A stretch of 64,000 nt of DNA from Symsagittifera roscoffensis (Eukaryota; Xenacoelomorpha; Acoela; Convolutidae): contig NW_026971598.1 of assembly GCF_963678635.1 (NCBI RefSeq), positions 1 through 64,000 on the forward strand, read 5' to 3'. Shown piece after piece: positions 43,095 through 53,051 of the stretch (position 1 is the first letter of the stretch; every line of letters begins with the position of its first letter). The notes under the pieces are model-generated. The model was not told the DNA's origin. It ran no database searches and was given only the letters and a program-made list of their open reading frames with translations. The position numbers were made by a program, and so were the translations under genes.

Positions 43095-43571
43095 TTATAA
43101 AATGTAAATTACATTATGCAATACATAGATCAGAATACAACACCAAGGACGAACATCCAAAGACAAAACGATCCTACTACACTCGAGAAAGAATGGCCAA
43201 CTACAATCAATATGCCGCCCACAATCACAACTCAAAGGATTTAGAGTACGACTTGACTTCGCAGAAAAGGACTTCATTGAACTAGACCAATGACCACCTC
43301 GATGTTCAAGTATACGTACAGATCCGAGTAACCAGGCATCCCCTCCACGCACAATCTCCACGCCATTCCCAGACAAGGTCAAACACAAAGAAGTTCTCAC
43401 CAATGAAACAGAAAAACCTGACATAGCCAACCATTCTGAAATCAGATTTGAGTTTGTTGCGAAAACCCAGTCGTTGTCTTGAGAAGACACAACGATTGAA
43501 TCTGGGACTTCTCTAATAAGAAAACCCAGAAGAAATAAGATGTTCGCCAAATACCAACGTCCATCATCCAT
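43095..43571 (-). CDS. Antisense 158-aa ORF at the 3' end of A+
   Basis: Minus-strand frame MDDGRWYLANILFLLGFLIR..., opposite to the element, starting 60 bp inside the 3' LTR. The N-terminus is hydrophobic (LANILFLLGFLI) and could be a signal peptide. The rest has mixed, protein-like composition, with Cys residues (CDCGRHIDC) and a second hydrophobic end (CCILIYVLHNVIYIL). A- keeps the middle (GNGV.IV.GGDA, LGSVRILEHR, SMKSFSAKSSRTLNPL) but has stops in it. The stretch is GC-richer than its surroundings. It may be an antisense gene driven from the LTR, a captured host fragment, or chance. Confidence 0.35.
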   Translation of the reverse strand: MDDGRWYLANILFLLGFLIREVPDSIVVSSQDNDWVFATNSNLISEWLAMSGFSVSLVRTSLCLTLSGNGVEIVRGGDAWLLGSVRILEHRGGHWSSSMKSFSAKSSRTLNPLSCDCGRHIDCSWPFFLECSRIVLSLDVRPWCCILIYVLHNVIYIL

Positions 43572-43630
43572 CTTTTGAATTGCAGAAAGACTATTCTAAA
43601 AAACTCTGTAAAACCCGGATGGGTGGAACC

Positions 43631-44033
43631 TGATCTAAACTACATTTTATGATTGGATAAATTAGATATTTTACCAATGTAAAGTATTTAATATTAACCA
43701 ATCATGATCCATCTAACTAACAATCCACTTATTTGTAAGTGCTGAAATTACTTGTAATTTCAGCACCAGAGAGATTTGAATTTAACTTAGAAATTAGTTG
43801 AACTCTCCCGAGTACTTCAGCAGCCGCAATATACCAGTATACCCTAGATCTATTGAGCCTAGCAGAGACTAGTTAAACAACCTGAGACTAGACAGTATAA
43901 GAGTAAGATTAGGATCGGTATTAGACTAAGAAGTTGCACGAACCTATCCGGCCGAAAATAAGATAGCGTGACGAGCAGACGGTGTACCCTATCCGAAATT
44001 ACTCTATGAGTTATACCCATCGGTCCTAACTCA
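43631..44033 (+). repeat. 3' LTR of A+
   Basis: 403 bp, TGATCTAAAC to CTAACTCA, with two differences from the 5' LTR. The palindrome is at 43739-43766. Confidence 0.93.
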
Positions 44034-44598
44034 GGAAAGCATAAAGATACAGAAACTGCAAACATACATTGGCATTCATATATTTGCATTTCATACGTAG
44101 TAACAGAAATAGGTACGTATACAGGACGAAACGTCGCAAAGTACTAAACAAATTGTTGAAAAATTGGGAACAAGAGTTAGAATGATTTGTTTTTCGGTTG
44201 ATTTTCTTATGTGAGATTTAGGTATCCGATTGGTAAATTTAACACATAAATTAGTACACTCAAAGATAAATTTATCATTAAATAATTTCTTCTATTTAGG
44301 CATAGACATACGCTTAAACTTAAAACCTGGTACAATGCAGTAATCTTGAAGTCAAGAACAAGATTGACTTGACTTTCAATTTTTTTTTCAAATTATGGTT
44401 ACATGTCTGAAGTTCAGGTGAAATTTTTTGGAGAGCAGACTACTGAGCGCGTACATAATATACTTGAACAAATTAAACTAATCACATTTATACAAACATA
44501 AATATATACCTCGCTTGAATTTGCAACGTCTAAATCAGACCACACAACTGTATACAATCATAGATGCGAAAAACAGCATCTGTTATAAAACTTTTTCT
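44034..44598. other. Spacer between A+ and the split small element
   Basis: AT-rich. TTTCATACGTAG followed by an AACA-AGATAAGTAC / AACAGAAATAGGTAC type segment occurs here (about 44090-44117) and just before the 5' LTR (about 25058-25085), so the same flank repeat lies on both sides of A+. No gene seen. Confidence 0.4.
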
Positions 44599-44812
44599 TG
44601 TTGTTCCGACTTTCGATACGAAAGTAACGGAATATTTGTGCTCGGGTTGGGTTTTTTTTCTTCAGACAAATTTCGACTTTTTAATTAGCCATTTTTGACG
44701 GAATTCTTTTATATCATTCGGAAGGTATTGTTGTCTTGAGCTCAAATTTGAAAAGATATTTCACCTGTGATCATTTTTCGTAAATTTATGGGGGTTTAAA
44801 AATGGCTATTTT
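44599..44812 (-). mobile_element. Small inverted-repeat element, copy 2, left part
   Basis: Inverted relative to copy 1 (24501-25037). It carries the terminal TGTTCCGACT and the ACTTTCG/CGAAAGT hairpin. It is interrupted at ATTTT (44808-44812) by element B; the rest resumes at 55564. Confidence 0.75.
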
Positions 44813-47095
44813 TGTAGAATTAGGGGATTTCTTCTCTAGGTGCGTTCTCTCTTTTAAAGACACCGCAAAGTTGTCCCATGGGCAGTGAATTCAGCGGGAT
44901 GACCGAGATTCAGTACTTTCTACAATCCCGAAAAGGGTTATTTTGGTGGTAACAATTCAGTTTTGTATTATGTTGCTTGCCCCTCTGTGTATTGCTCTTC
45001 GGCTGTCTTGTCTCGTCTACTCGATACAATCACAAGAGTTTCCAATGAAAAATTAATTTAGATTATTATATTCCAATTACAGAAGGCTCTGAGTGGCCAG
45101 GGTACAATCTAAATTCAAGTCAAAGGGAAGGGTCTGCGATTTATTGGTCAAATTGCCTAATTGCAATTAATTTCCAACTTATTACGCTAACATTAAATAT
45201 TCTCTCTCTCTAGAGAATCTCTGATGAGAACTAATTATTTACTGGTCTCTTACTCCGAGAACCAACTATTCGATTCGCTCGCACTAATTCTTTTCTCTAA
45301 CTAACGGAGAACCAACTATACTCTCTCTCAGTATCAAATGTTCTCTTCTCTGACCAACTTTTCCGACTCTTACAGGCTCTCCGGTACCCTCCAATTCCTT
45401 ATCTTTCTTTACACTTAGTTTTAGTTAAGTCACCCCATTACCTATCAGTCCTGACATCTGCCTAAATCACCCATCCGCACATGTTTTAAGACTATATCCC
45501 TCCTCCTGTCAACTCTGCCACGTGCCAACTTCGGTTTCTTTCATCAATCTTTTCACGCTTATTAGATACCCGGTATGCGTTAGCTGTCACAATTTGACCA
45601 AGCACACAAATGTCATACGATTCTAATCAACCAATTCCTGAACTCGGTCAACTTCAGCTTTCGAGTTCAACTCAACCTCCAAACCATGCTATGTTTTCTC
45701 AGTAACTCTCCCAAGGTCTTTATTTTATTTAGCCCGTTAACGTATCGATCTCCCAAGAGTAAGGGGAGAGCATTTTCATTGGTAGCTAATTCATTCCAAG
45801 AATCTAAAATTTCTACCTGTACTCTATTCCAATCCCGACCTGATAGCTATCAGGGTAATGAAGTTCGTCTATTAGGGGTCAAATCAAATCGGAAAGTCAC
45901 CTTCGGGAAGCCACGTAAATTCCCCGTTCGTTCATACTTTTTAGGAGACTTAACTCTCATGCTATGCCTCTATTACTACCAGATTGCTCTGGGACTACTT
46001 TTCTCTAGTCTAATTGAATTGCTATTAATAGATCACTCGCCAAGCTAAACTGACCCAATGTTTACCAACTCCACTTTGAATCAAATCCTCTACTCCAAGG
46101 TTGCAATGTAAAAGCTATATCTCTATCAGCTTCTGCTCTAATTCCCAATATATAAGTTTTTCTGCCAATTTTTAGATGGTGACCCATCCTCATTCCCAGG
46201 GGTTGGGCTGGGAAATACGCCTCTTTCCGGTAATAATCTCGGGGTTTCCCACGCAATTTTGGGGTCAAAAAGCCCAGAGGTCAATTTAAGGTCACCCAGA
46301 GGTCAACCGGGGTCAAACTTCCATATTTGGGTTTAGAATCCCATGGGGGACTTAACTACCAAGTTTCATTCATATCCCATCAATACTTCACAAGTTATCC
46401 CATTTCTAAGGTCTATAATCACTTTTTCCGGGAAAAGGCTATTAACACCGGGAGGAGTCACCGGAAACTTTTTACTCACAAGAGGTTTTTTTCGGGGTCC
46501 TTATTTTTTGTCCATTGCCGCAATAAAATCGATATGCCCTTGCTCATTATATTGCGTAAATTACCTACTTCCGGTCTAAGGGGGCGTTTTTGCAAGTGCT
46601 AATAGCTTCCGGTTCAACCTCCGGATTTGGTTCAATTTATAATACAAGATGTATCTGGCCACTACCTATCACAACTCCAAGTTTCAGCTCCCTGCAATCA
46701 TTGGAGGCCGAGAAACGACTTCCGGAAGTTACGGGTGGGTTTGTTTACTTTGGGCATAAAACCGGAAGTGGGGGTCTGAGGGGTCTGGGTTCCCAAAATT
46801 AAGCTCCCTTTAACTAGGCCTACAACATACTAGAATTTGAGCCCAACACCGCCGCTAGTTTCCGAGTTCTGATAGGGCCATTTACACTTCCATGGACCGT
46901 TATCACTTGCACCCCAAGAGTCTGAGGGGTCGGATTTGGGGGGGGGGGTTTCGCCGATTTTGTCAAATTTTGTTTTCTGGAATAGGAGGGACAATATCTT
47001 CGAAGAATTAACTATTTTGAACTTTACCCTTTTTTTGCTGTACTACTTAACTTAATGACAAATCATTATTACGCTCAGGTTACTATAGCATGTAA
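44813..47095 (-). repeat. 3' LTR of B
   Basis: Matches 53053-55563 from TGTAGAATTAGG to about GGTTACTATAGCATGTAA (47095), with many substitutions and indels. It lacks an 80-bp block and the second unit of the 116-bp duplication present in the other LTR. Beyond 47095 the two sequences differ: the terminal AATTCTACA expected at the inner border is not visible, so the exact inner edge is uncertain. ORFs inside it are not supported as genes. Confidence 0.75.
46278..46315. promoter_or_regulatory. Four AGGTCA-type half-sites in the B LTR (3' copy)
   Basis: AGGTCA, 5 nt, AGGTCA, 5 nt, AGGTCA, 4 nt, GGGTCA: direct repeats spaced as DR5, DR5 and DR4, the spacing used by nuclear hormone receptor dimers. 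The same four sites with identical spacing are at 54531-54568 in the 5' LTR. Confidence 0.45.
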
Positions 47096-47721
47096 TACCA
47101 AACCGTCTTTCTACCAAACTAGAATAGCCATATCAAATGCCTCATCTTATCATAAATCTTCCTAATTTCCGAGTTACATTTCCTTAAACAAAGTTGCGGA
47201 CCCTTCATTCAGTCCCCATATGAATAATCAGATTCCACCAGTAAGCACTATTTGTTACAGAAATTCTAACTAGGGGACTTAACTGCTAATAAATTTACTC
47301 CTCGCAGTGAGACCCAACCTCGTTTATAAAAGCAGCTAATGTTGAACAATAACGCAAGGTTCAGCAACACCCTGAGGTGCGATCGCACTAAGATATTGAA
47401 CAAGAACATATGAGCTGAGCAAAAAAGTTTCCGAAAAACTAGTTTTAACTCGCAAATTCATCGATTCCAAACCTAACTGGAGGCCTTCTTACTCGAACTG
47501 GTCTACCCACATCTGTAGTTCCCCTTGCCAAAGGCCGAGAGTTCCCCTTTTTCTGATTTAAATACTTCCCTTACCGGTGATAACTAAAAGTCTGGTGTAT
47601 TATCCGGTCTATCCCCTAAACAATTCTAAGTCTAACATCATCTTATAACTAATTTAGTCAGAATAGCCTTTATTGGGGCAAAAAGGGGGTTGAGGTGAAA
47701 AGTAATGAAACGATATTAGTT
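47096..47721 (-). other. Region between B pol and its 3' LTR
   Basis: About 620 bp with no gene. It contains purine-rich runs on the minus strand (for example AAAAAGGGGAAC near 47543-47554) that could be the polypurine tract, but no clear LTR edge follows. Confidence 0.4.
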
Positions 47722-47755
47722 TTATTGAGGTGGAGCTATCCCCTCTCGAATTCGT

Positions 47756-49435
47756 CTATTCCGAAGCGGACTGGTGGACGCCGTGTTCGGTTGGGTCGGC
47801 CTTCTTTTGTAGTATCGAGTCCCCTTCTTCTTCGATAGTATCCACCGATCCCGAGATTTCCATGCCTTCCTCATTTGGAGGGGCCAGTGTTTCGACTTCT
47901 CCCTCAACTTCAATTTCCACCGTGTCGTATGTCTCTACTGTGTTAATCCTTAGCTGAGTTGTTTCCTCCGTTGGGAGCAGTTCCTCTTGGTTACCGGATC
48001 TCATCCGATGCGGCGGAGTCGGGTGAGGAGCAGGTAATCTTATCGGCCGTATCTCGTTTTGGCCTCCAGTCGTCGACTCTAGATCTTCGTCTTGCCATCC
48101 GGGCTTGTCGAAAAATCCGGTTGTCGGGCGTTTGCTGGAGTAAGCTTCATCAGGTCGAGGTTCTTCCTCCACATAGGGTTTCAGCATGTTGAAGTGTAGA
48201 AACCGTATCTTGCCTGGTGTGGTTAGCTTCGCCACCTTGTAATTAACTTCCGAGACTTTTGCCAGGAGGACGTAAGGTCCTTCCCAAGGTAAGAAGAACT
48301 TTGGCTTGATATTCTCTTTGGCCCACACCCAAACCTTGTCTCCCATGGAGTAGGGTTCGCCGTGGACTCTTTTCCGATACTGGTCTTTCTGACGTCGCTG
48401 ATTGGTCTCCAAGAGCTCCTGGACACTGCTATGGGCATCTCTAAATTTTCCGTCCAGCCACTCCACGAAACCGTCCTGTGTGGGTAGCTCGTCGTGTGGT
48501 TTGGGGTAGAAGAGATCAATGGGATACTGGCACTCCTGCCCGTGTACCAGATTGAAGGATGTGGCCCCTGTCGTTCTATGTATTGTAGTGTTGTACACGA
48601 AATTGAGATAGGGTAACACGGTGTCCCATGTCTTTGGATTGTCGGCACAGTATTTCGAAATGACGTCGGCAATCACCCTACTATGACGCTCCACTTGGCC
48701 ATTTCCCTGAGGAAGATAGGGGGAGGTCCGGGACTTGTCTATCCCCAAAAGTCTGCACATCTCAAGGATGAGATTGCTTCCAAAGTTCTTTACCTGATCC
48801 GCATGCAGCACATTGGGTGCCCCGAACTTCAGCACCCAGATCTCCACTATCTCTCGAGCTACCTCTGCCGAGTCTGTGGACACAAGTGGTACCGCGACCG
48901 CATATTTAGTAAACAAGTCCGTCATGACCAAGATATGCTTCGCCCTCGTCCGGGTTGCATGTGTCACGGGTCCCAAAATGTCTGCTGCGCCAGTGTTGAA
49001 CCGAGTCCCCACTTTGAATGGTACCAGCCCAGCAACTCTTTTCCTTCCTCCAGTGCTATGTGCTGCACATGTTAGACACCACCGGACCTTTTTTTCAAAG
49101 TCTGTCCTCATCGATGGCCACCAGAATCACTGTCGTATCCTCGCCAGAGTCTTTTTGACCGCGAAATCGCCCCCACTGGTCTGAGACGAATCTAACTGAC
49201 TAAGGATCCCTTTGCGTCCTACTATGGGGACTACTGTCTGAAGAACAGGTCGGGAATCGTCCTTTGGGAACCATTTCTTGAAAAGTATTCCTCCCCTAAT
49301 GGTCAGCTCGTTCCATCTCGACCAATACGCCAGCACCTCGGGTCCGTATTGGATTGCTTGCTCCTTTGGGATGAGGTTCGTCCCCAGTGATGGCATATCG
49401 CCAGATTTTCCATCCAGTTCGGCCCAGTAGAACAC
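47756..49435 (-). pseudogene. pol: Integrase region of B
   Basis: 49435-49127 holds the N-terminal part, in which the usual His pair of the zinc finger is altered (QTSGGDFAVKKTL); after a TGA, 49111-47756 continues with the Cys pair (CLTCAAH), the catalytic Asp (AADILGP), Asp (HADQVKNF) and Glu (GQVERH), with 35 residues between the last two, and a C-terminal PYVLLAKVSEVNYKV segment. The C-terminus is acidic/Ser-rich. One stop and a damaged zinc finger indicate loss of function. Confidence 0.8.
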
Positions 49436-49505
49436 TCGAACTATCGACTCATCCTCTTTTTGAAGAAAGGAAATCTCAAGTGGTGTCCGTTCCCAGGAAA
49501 TTGCC

Positions 49506-49946
49506 TCATTGTCGTCTTGTTCCTAGCCGTCGCTGAGCATAGCTACAATAACTTTTCATGGTCTCTTTGAGTGGAACCGCCTGTGGACAGGGACCGAATG
49601 CTTCCTCTTTTTCGCCAGGTAGCCAATCTGGTCCCTCTTCTAGCGTAATCGAGAGACCATCCGCGTTTCCATGCTTGGATCCCGCTCGTTGGACAACTTC
49701 GAAACCAAATTCTTGCAGCTGCTGCTGCATCTTGAACGACATTCCATCAGGCTCATTTTGCTTGAAGAGCCACTGCAATCTGGAGTGATCTGTCCGGAGA
49801 ACGAGTTTTACACTCCAAATATAGGACTTAAACCACTTGACTGCTTGGACAACTGCTAAAGATTCGCGCTTTGTCGTTGAATAATTGGTCTTGGTCTTTG
49901 AGAGAACGCGGCTGGCGTATAATAGGGGTCGAAAGTATTGCCCCAA
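49506..49946 (-). pseudogene. pol: RNase H region of B
   Basis: Frame with FRPLLYASRVLSKTKTNYST, TKRESLAVVQAVKWF, LRTDHSRLQWLF and a final GNADGLSI, matching the later motifs of Ty3/gypsy RNase H. The first catalytic Asp motif lies upstream in another frame (near 49960-50000), so a frameshift separates it. Confidence 0.75.
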
Positions 49947-50942
49947 GACTAGTAATACTCGCGTCGGTATCTACTATGAAGTTGCCATTGTAGTCGGCAA
50001 ACTCCAATACGGGGGCCGTGATAAGCTCTCTCTTGAGACGTTCAGAGGCTGCCTGGCATTCGTTTGTTCACACAAATGGCACCTTTTTCTTCGTCAGTGA
50101 AGACACGGGACTTGCTATACCGGCAAAGTCTCTCACAAACCGGCGATAGTAATTGCAGAAGCCTAGGAAAGATCTCACTCCCTTCACGGTTAATAGAACT
50201 GGCCAGTTGGTGACTGCTTCTACCTTTTAGGATCGACTTGGATCCCTTCACTTCCAATAATAAGGCTCAAATAGGTGACCTCCCTCTGCACCAGCCTGCA
50301 TGGTTTTAATTTCAAGTTGGCTGCTCTCAAGAGTTGAAAGGTTGCCCGGAGGTGAGCAAAATGACTCTCGTCCGACTGGCTGGAGACTAGAACGTCATCC
50401 AGGAACACCAGAGCGCACTTCCACAAGTGCTCCCGAAACAATTCGTTCATCAGCCGTTGGAAAGTCCCTGGAGCGTTGGACAATCCAAAGGGCATCATTA
50501 CATGCTCGTAAAAAATTCCATTCCATGGTGACGAATGCAGTATTGTGTCGATCCTCTTCTGCTACGGGTACTTGCCAATAACCACTGGCCAAATCTAGGG
50601 ACGAAAGTATTTTTGTCCTTTCAAAGCGTCGAAGGTCTGTTGTATCCGAGGGATGGGAAACGCATCTTTGATCGTCACATCGTTCAACTTCCTACAGTCC
50701 ACACAAAACAGCCAGCTCCCATCTTTCTTCTTCTGTAGGACAATTGGCGCACTGTAGGGACTTTTAGACGGCTGAATAATTACTCCTTTATCCAACATGC
50801 TCTGCACCTCCTCTCGGATAATTGGCATCTTTGCCGGAGAAGCTCGATGAGGAGGAATTTTGATAGGGCCCGTATCCCCTGTGTCAATCCGATGGGTCAC
50901 TAAGTTCGTCTGCCCCAACTCTGCATCGATGAGGGCGAACAT
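49947..50942 (-). pseudogene. pol: Reverse transcriptase region of B
   Basis: Three overlapping frames hold successive RT motifs: 50942-50595 (IREEVQSMLDKGVI, SPYSAPIVLQKKKDGS, CVDCRKLNDVTIKDAFPIPR), 50592-50395 (SGYWQVPV), 50498-50220 (MPFGLSNAPGTFQRLMN and the catalytic FLDDVLV). At least two frameshifts break the gene. The sequence is typical of Ty3/gypsy. Confidence 0.85.
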
Positions 50943-51771
50943 GTCTCTGTGTGAGTTCCCGTAGTCTATCTCTCTCAGCCCCCGCAGCTAACTCCAAGTT
51001 CTTCTGAACATCTTCTTCCAAGTGGCGTTCCGCTTGCGCTTGGAGGTCGACCTCATCCCCGTTACTGATCATCTGGACAAAATGATCCTCTTCATCATCT
51101 GACCAACCCTCCACCAGATCTCCAGGGCCACAGGTAGGCTGCTGGGGTAGGGTTTCTGTGACATCTTCTGCTGGGTTTTGAGAGTCTGGGACTGCCGAGG
51201 GCCCCGGGGACGTGGCCCGTAATGGTTCGTAATGCAAGGGGACTGTTGATCCTTCTTTCGGCCAAGTCCACAAGTTATCGCAGTGGAAGTCCAATGAACA
51301 ATCGTACTCGTCGAGTGATCGCATACACTGGATCACCTCCGCCTTTAACTCAGGAACCACTAATGCTTCGATTTCAACGTCTATCGACCCGAGCTCCATG
51401 TTACTTGTAATCCAGCCGTCAACATTGACCGCGCGTCCGTCCGCTCTCTCAAGGGACCCCTTGTACGTCCGGAGAGCTGGTGCAGCTGTCAGTCTGCTGT
51501 AAACATCGCTCCGGATAAGGTTGATGGTAGCTCCAGTGTCGACTAACGCTCTCACTGGGGTTCCTCCGACACGAGCGTCTGCTATTAATCCGAAAGGTGC
51601 TTCGGGTACTTGACAAACGGCAACGAACTCCAATGATATCTCCGTCTGGCACTGGGTACTAGACATCTGTTTAGAAACTGCCGCGGTGGGGGGTTGGGCT
51701 TGACGAAAGAGTGACTGAACTTGCTCCGATCCAGTCGTCCTGTCGTTGATTTGCAGAATCCGAGGCGGCAT
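50884..51771 (-). pseudogene. pro: Protease region of B
   Basis: 295 codons with the retroviral-type aspartic protease motif ALVDTGATINLI (DTG at about 51533-51541) and an acidic linker leading to RT, which begins in another frame at 50942. The protease motif itself is intact. Confidence 0.8.
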
Positions 51772-51899
51772 CTGGGAATTCGGGGTTTGTTGGGTTGAGT
51801 CGCTGGGAGTGGGACTCCTACCGTTCGACTGTTGGTTTTTTAAATCGGCCGGGACGAAACCTCTTTAGTATCCGCTCACTGTCCCGGCCCTTGGTATTT

Positions 51900-52988
51900 T
51901 AATTGGTCCGCGGTCTTCTGGGGGCATTCCTTCGCGAAGTGTCCTGGCTGGCCACATGCATAGCAGTTGCCACGAGGTACCTGGCTCTTCACCCCGTAGC
52001 GTCCGACTCCACTGTTCTGGTAACTCCGACGGTCCTGGTCGGGGTAAGGGTCAAAGAGCTGCCGAATTCATTGGGTTTGATCAGGGCGGGGTAAATTCTC
52101 CGGGTGGGGGCAGGATTAATAGAATTGACAAACCTACCCTTCATAGACGCCATATTCTGCATCTGTTTCAGAAGATCACTCTGGACACTCACCAATTGGT
52201 CGATTCGGGGGTCAGAGCCCGCCTGCTGTTGTCCCAAATTGGCCCCTACAAGTGGCAGCCGACTGATCTGTCCACCAGCACTGCGACTCGTCTCTGCCCC
52301 CTGCTCTGGTACATTCTCGGCCATTCTCGGCCATTCTCGGGAAATGATGCAGCCTCTTTCTGTATCTGGTCAGTGACGTCCTGTTGACTAGCTCCAGGGC
52401 TTGCGCCCGAGCAACGGCCTGAGCGAGGCTCCCCAAATCTTCACGCAAGAGCTGGTCTTGGAGCTCCACATCGAACAGCCCGTCGACGAACTGCTCACGG
52501 TTCATGTCGTCTCTAGCTTGGGCTCCGATGTTCACATTGGCTACATCCCCAAGGGACCGAGCTCGTCTGGAGAACTCCCTGAAACCCTCTTTTTTGCCTT
52601 GCATCAGACTTTTGAACTCCGCTCGGGCGCCTGCGTGCGTCTGATACGGCATCATTCTGTGATCGAGCTCGGCGAGCATCCTAGCCAACGTTGGCTTGTC
52701 ATAGCCCTCGATCTCTTCTCGAAAGTGGGCTGGCATGCTTGTAAACTCATCCAATGCCCCGCTCGTCAACTAGGTTGGTAGGACCATCCTGGCCTGCTCG
52801 TCCTCCCAGCCGTTGGCATAGGCGACCCAAGCGAAGTGCTTTCTCCAGTCTGCCCAGTTCTGATAGGTACTGGAAGGAAAAATGATCCGGCCGTTTTGTC
52901 CCGAATCCAAATACGCCTTGTTGTCTGTCCAGCGCGTTCGCTGCTGTAACTGCTGCTCAGCAATCAGCCGCCTATCCTGTTCTTCCAT
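51900..52988 (-). pseudogene. gag: Gag of B
   Basis: The likely start is the ATG at 52988 (MEEQDRRLIAEQQ). Capsid-like features follow (WADWRKHFAWVAYANGW, ARMVLP), then an in-frame TAG at 52772-52770, then 52769-52212 (FREFSRRARSLGDVA, REQFVDGLFD) and a further frame 52324-51989. A zinc knuckle CX2CX4HX4C (CYACGQPGHFAKEC) lies at 51965-51924. A stop and frameshifts make it non-functional. Confidence 0.8.
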
Positions 52989-53033
52989 ATCAACAATTAG
53001 CAATACACACTGTGCAGCTGCAATCCAGAATTT

Positions 53034-53051
53034 GCCCACCCAGGAGCGCCA
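53034..53051 (-). other. Primer binding site of B
   Basis: TGGCGCTCCTGGGTGGG on the minus strand, one base after the 5' LTR end. TGGCGC is a common start of Ty3/gypsy primer sites. The tRNA is not assigned. Confidence 0.6.

Larger units (their letters stand above)
42033..43630 (+). other. 3' region of A+ before the LTR
   Basis: 1.6 kb without a sense-strand gene. It contains the conserved GC island (42885-42965) and the antisense ORF (43095-43571). The 42,617-42,926 frames on either strand have no supported counterpart in A-. The purine-rich tract GGATGGGTGGAA directly before the 3' LTR (about 43617-43628) is the likely polypurine tract; the equivalent is present in A-. Confidence 0.5.
25107..44033 (+). 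mobile_element. Giant (18.9 kb) env-bearing Ty3/gypsy-type LTR element, copy A+
   Basis: Flanked by two 403-bp LTRs that differ at two positions, so it is young or homogenised. Order: PBS, leader ORF, basic ORF, gag, protease, RT, RNase H, integrase, two small membrane ORFs, Met-less ORF, env-like ORF, 602-aa ORF, 3' region with antisense ORF, purine-rich tract, LTR. The order protease-RT-RNase H-integrase and the integrase GPY motif place it with Ty3/gypsy (Metaviridae). Typical members are 5-10 kb, so the length is exceptional. Gag-pol is interrupted by several one-base frame changes, while every downstream ORF is intact. The target duplication is not clear; GGAA precedes the 5' LTR (25101-25104) and follows the 3' LTR (44034-44037). 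Confidence 0.93.

Noticed and set aside
25101-44037. GGAA as the target-site duplication of A+
   Set aside because: GGAACC also occurs inside the element just before the 3' LTR, so the 5' match could belong to the element edge; left unresolved.
45686-46802. ORFs inside the LTRs of element B
   Set aside because: They lie in long terminal repeats, are not kept in the same frame between the two LTRs throughout, and match no known motif.
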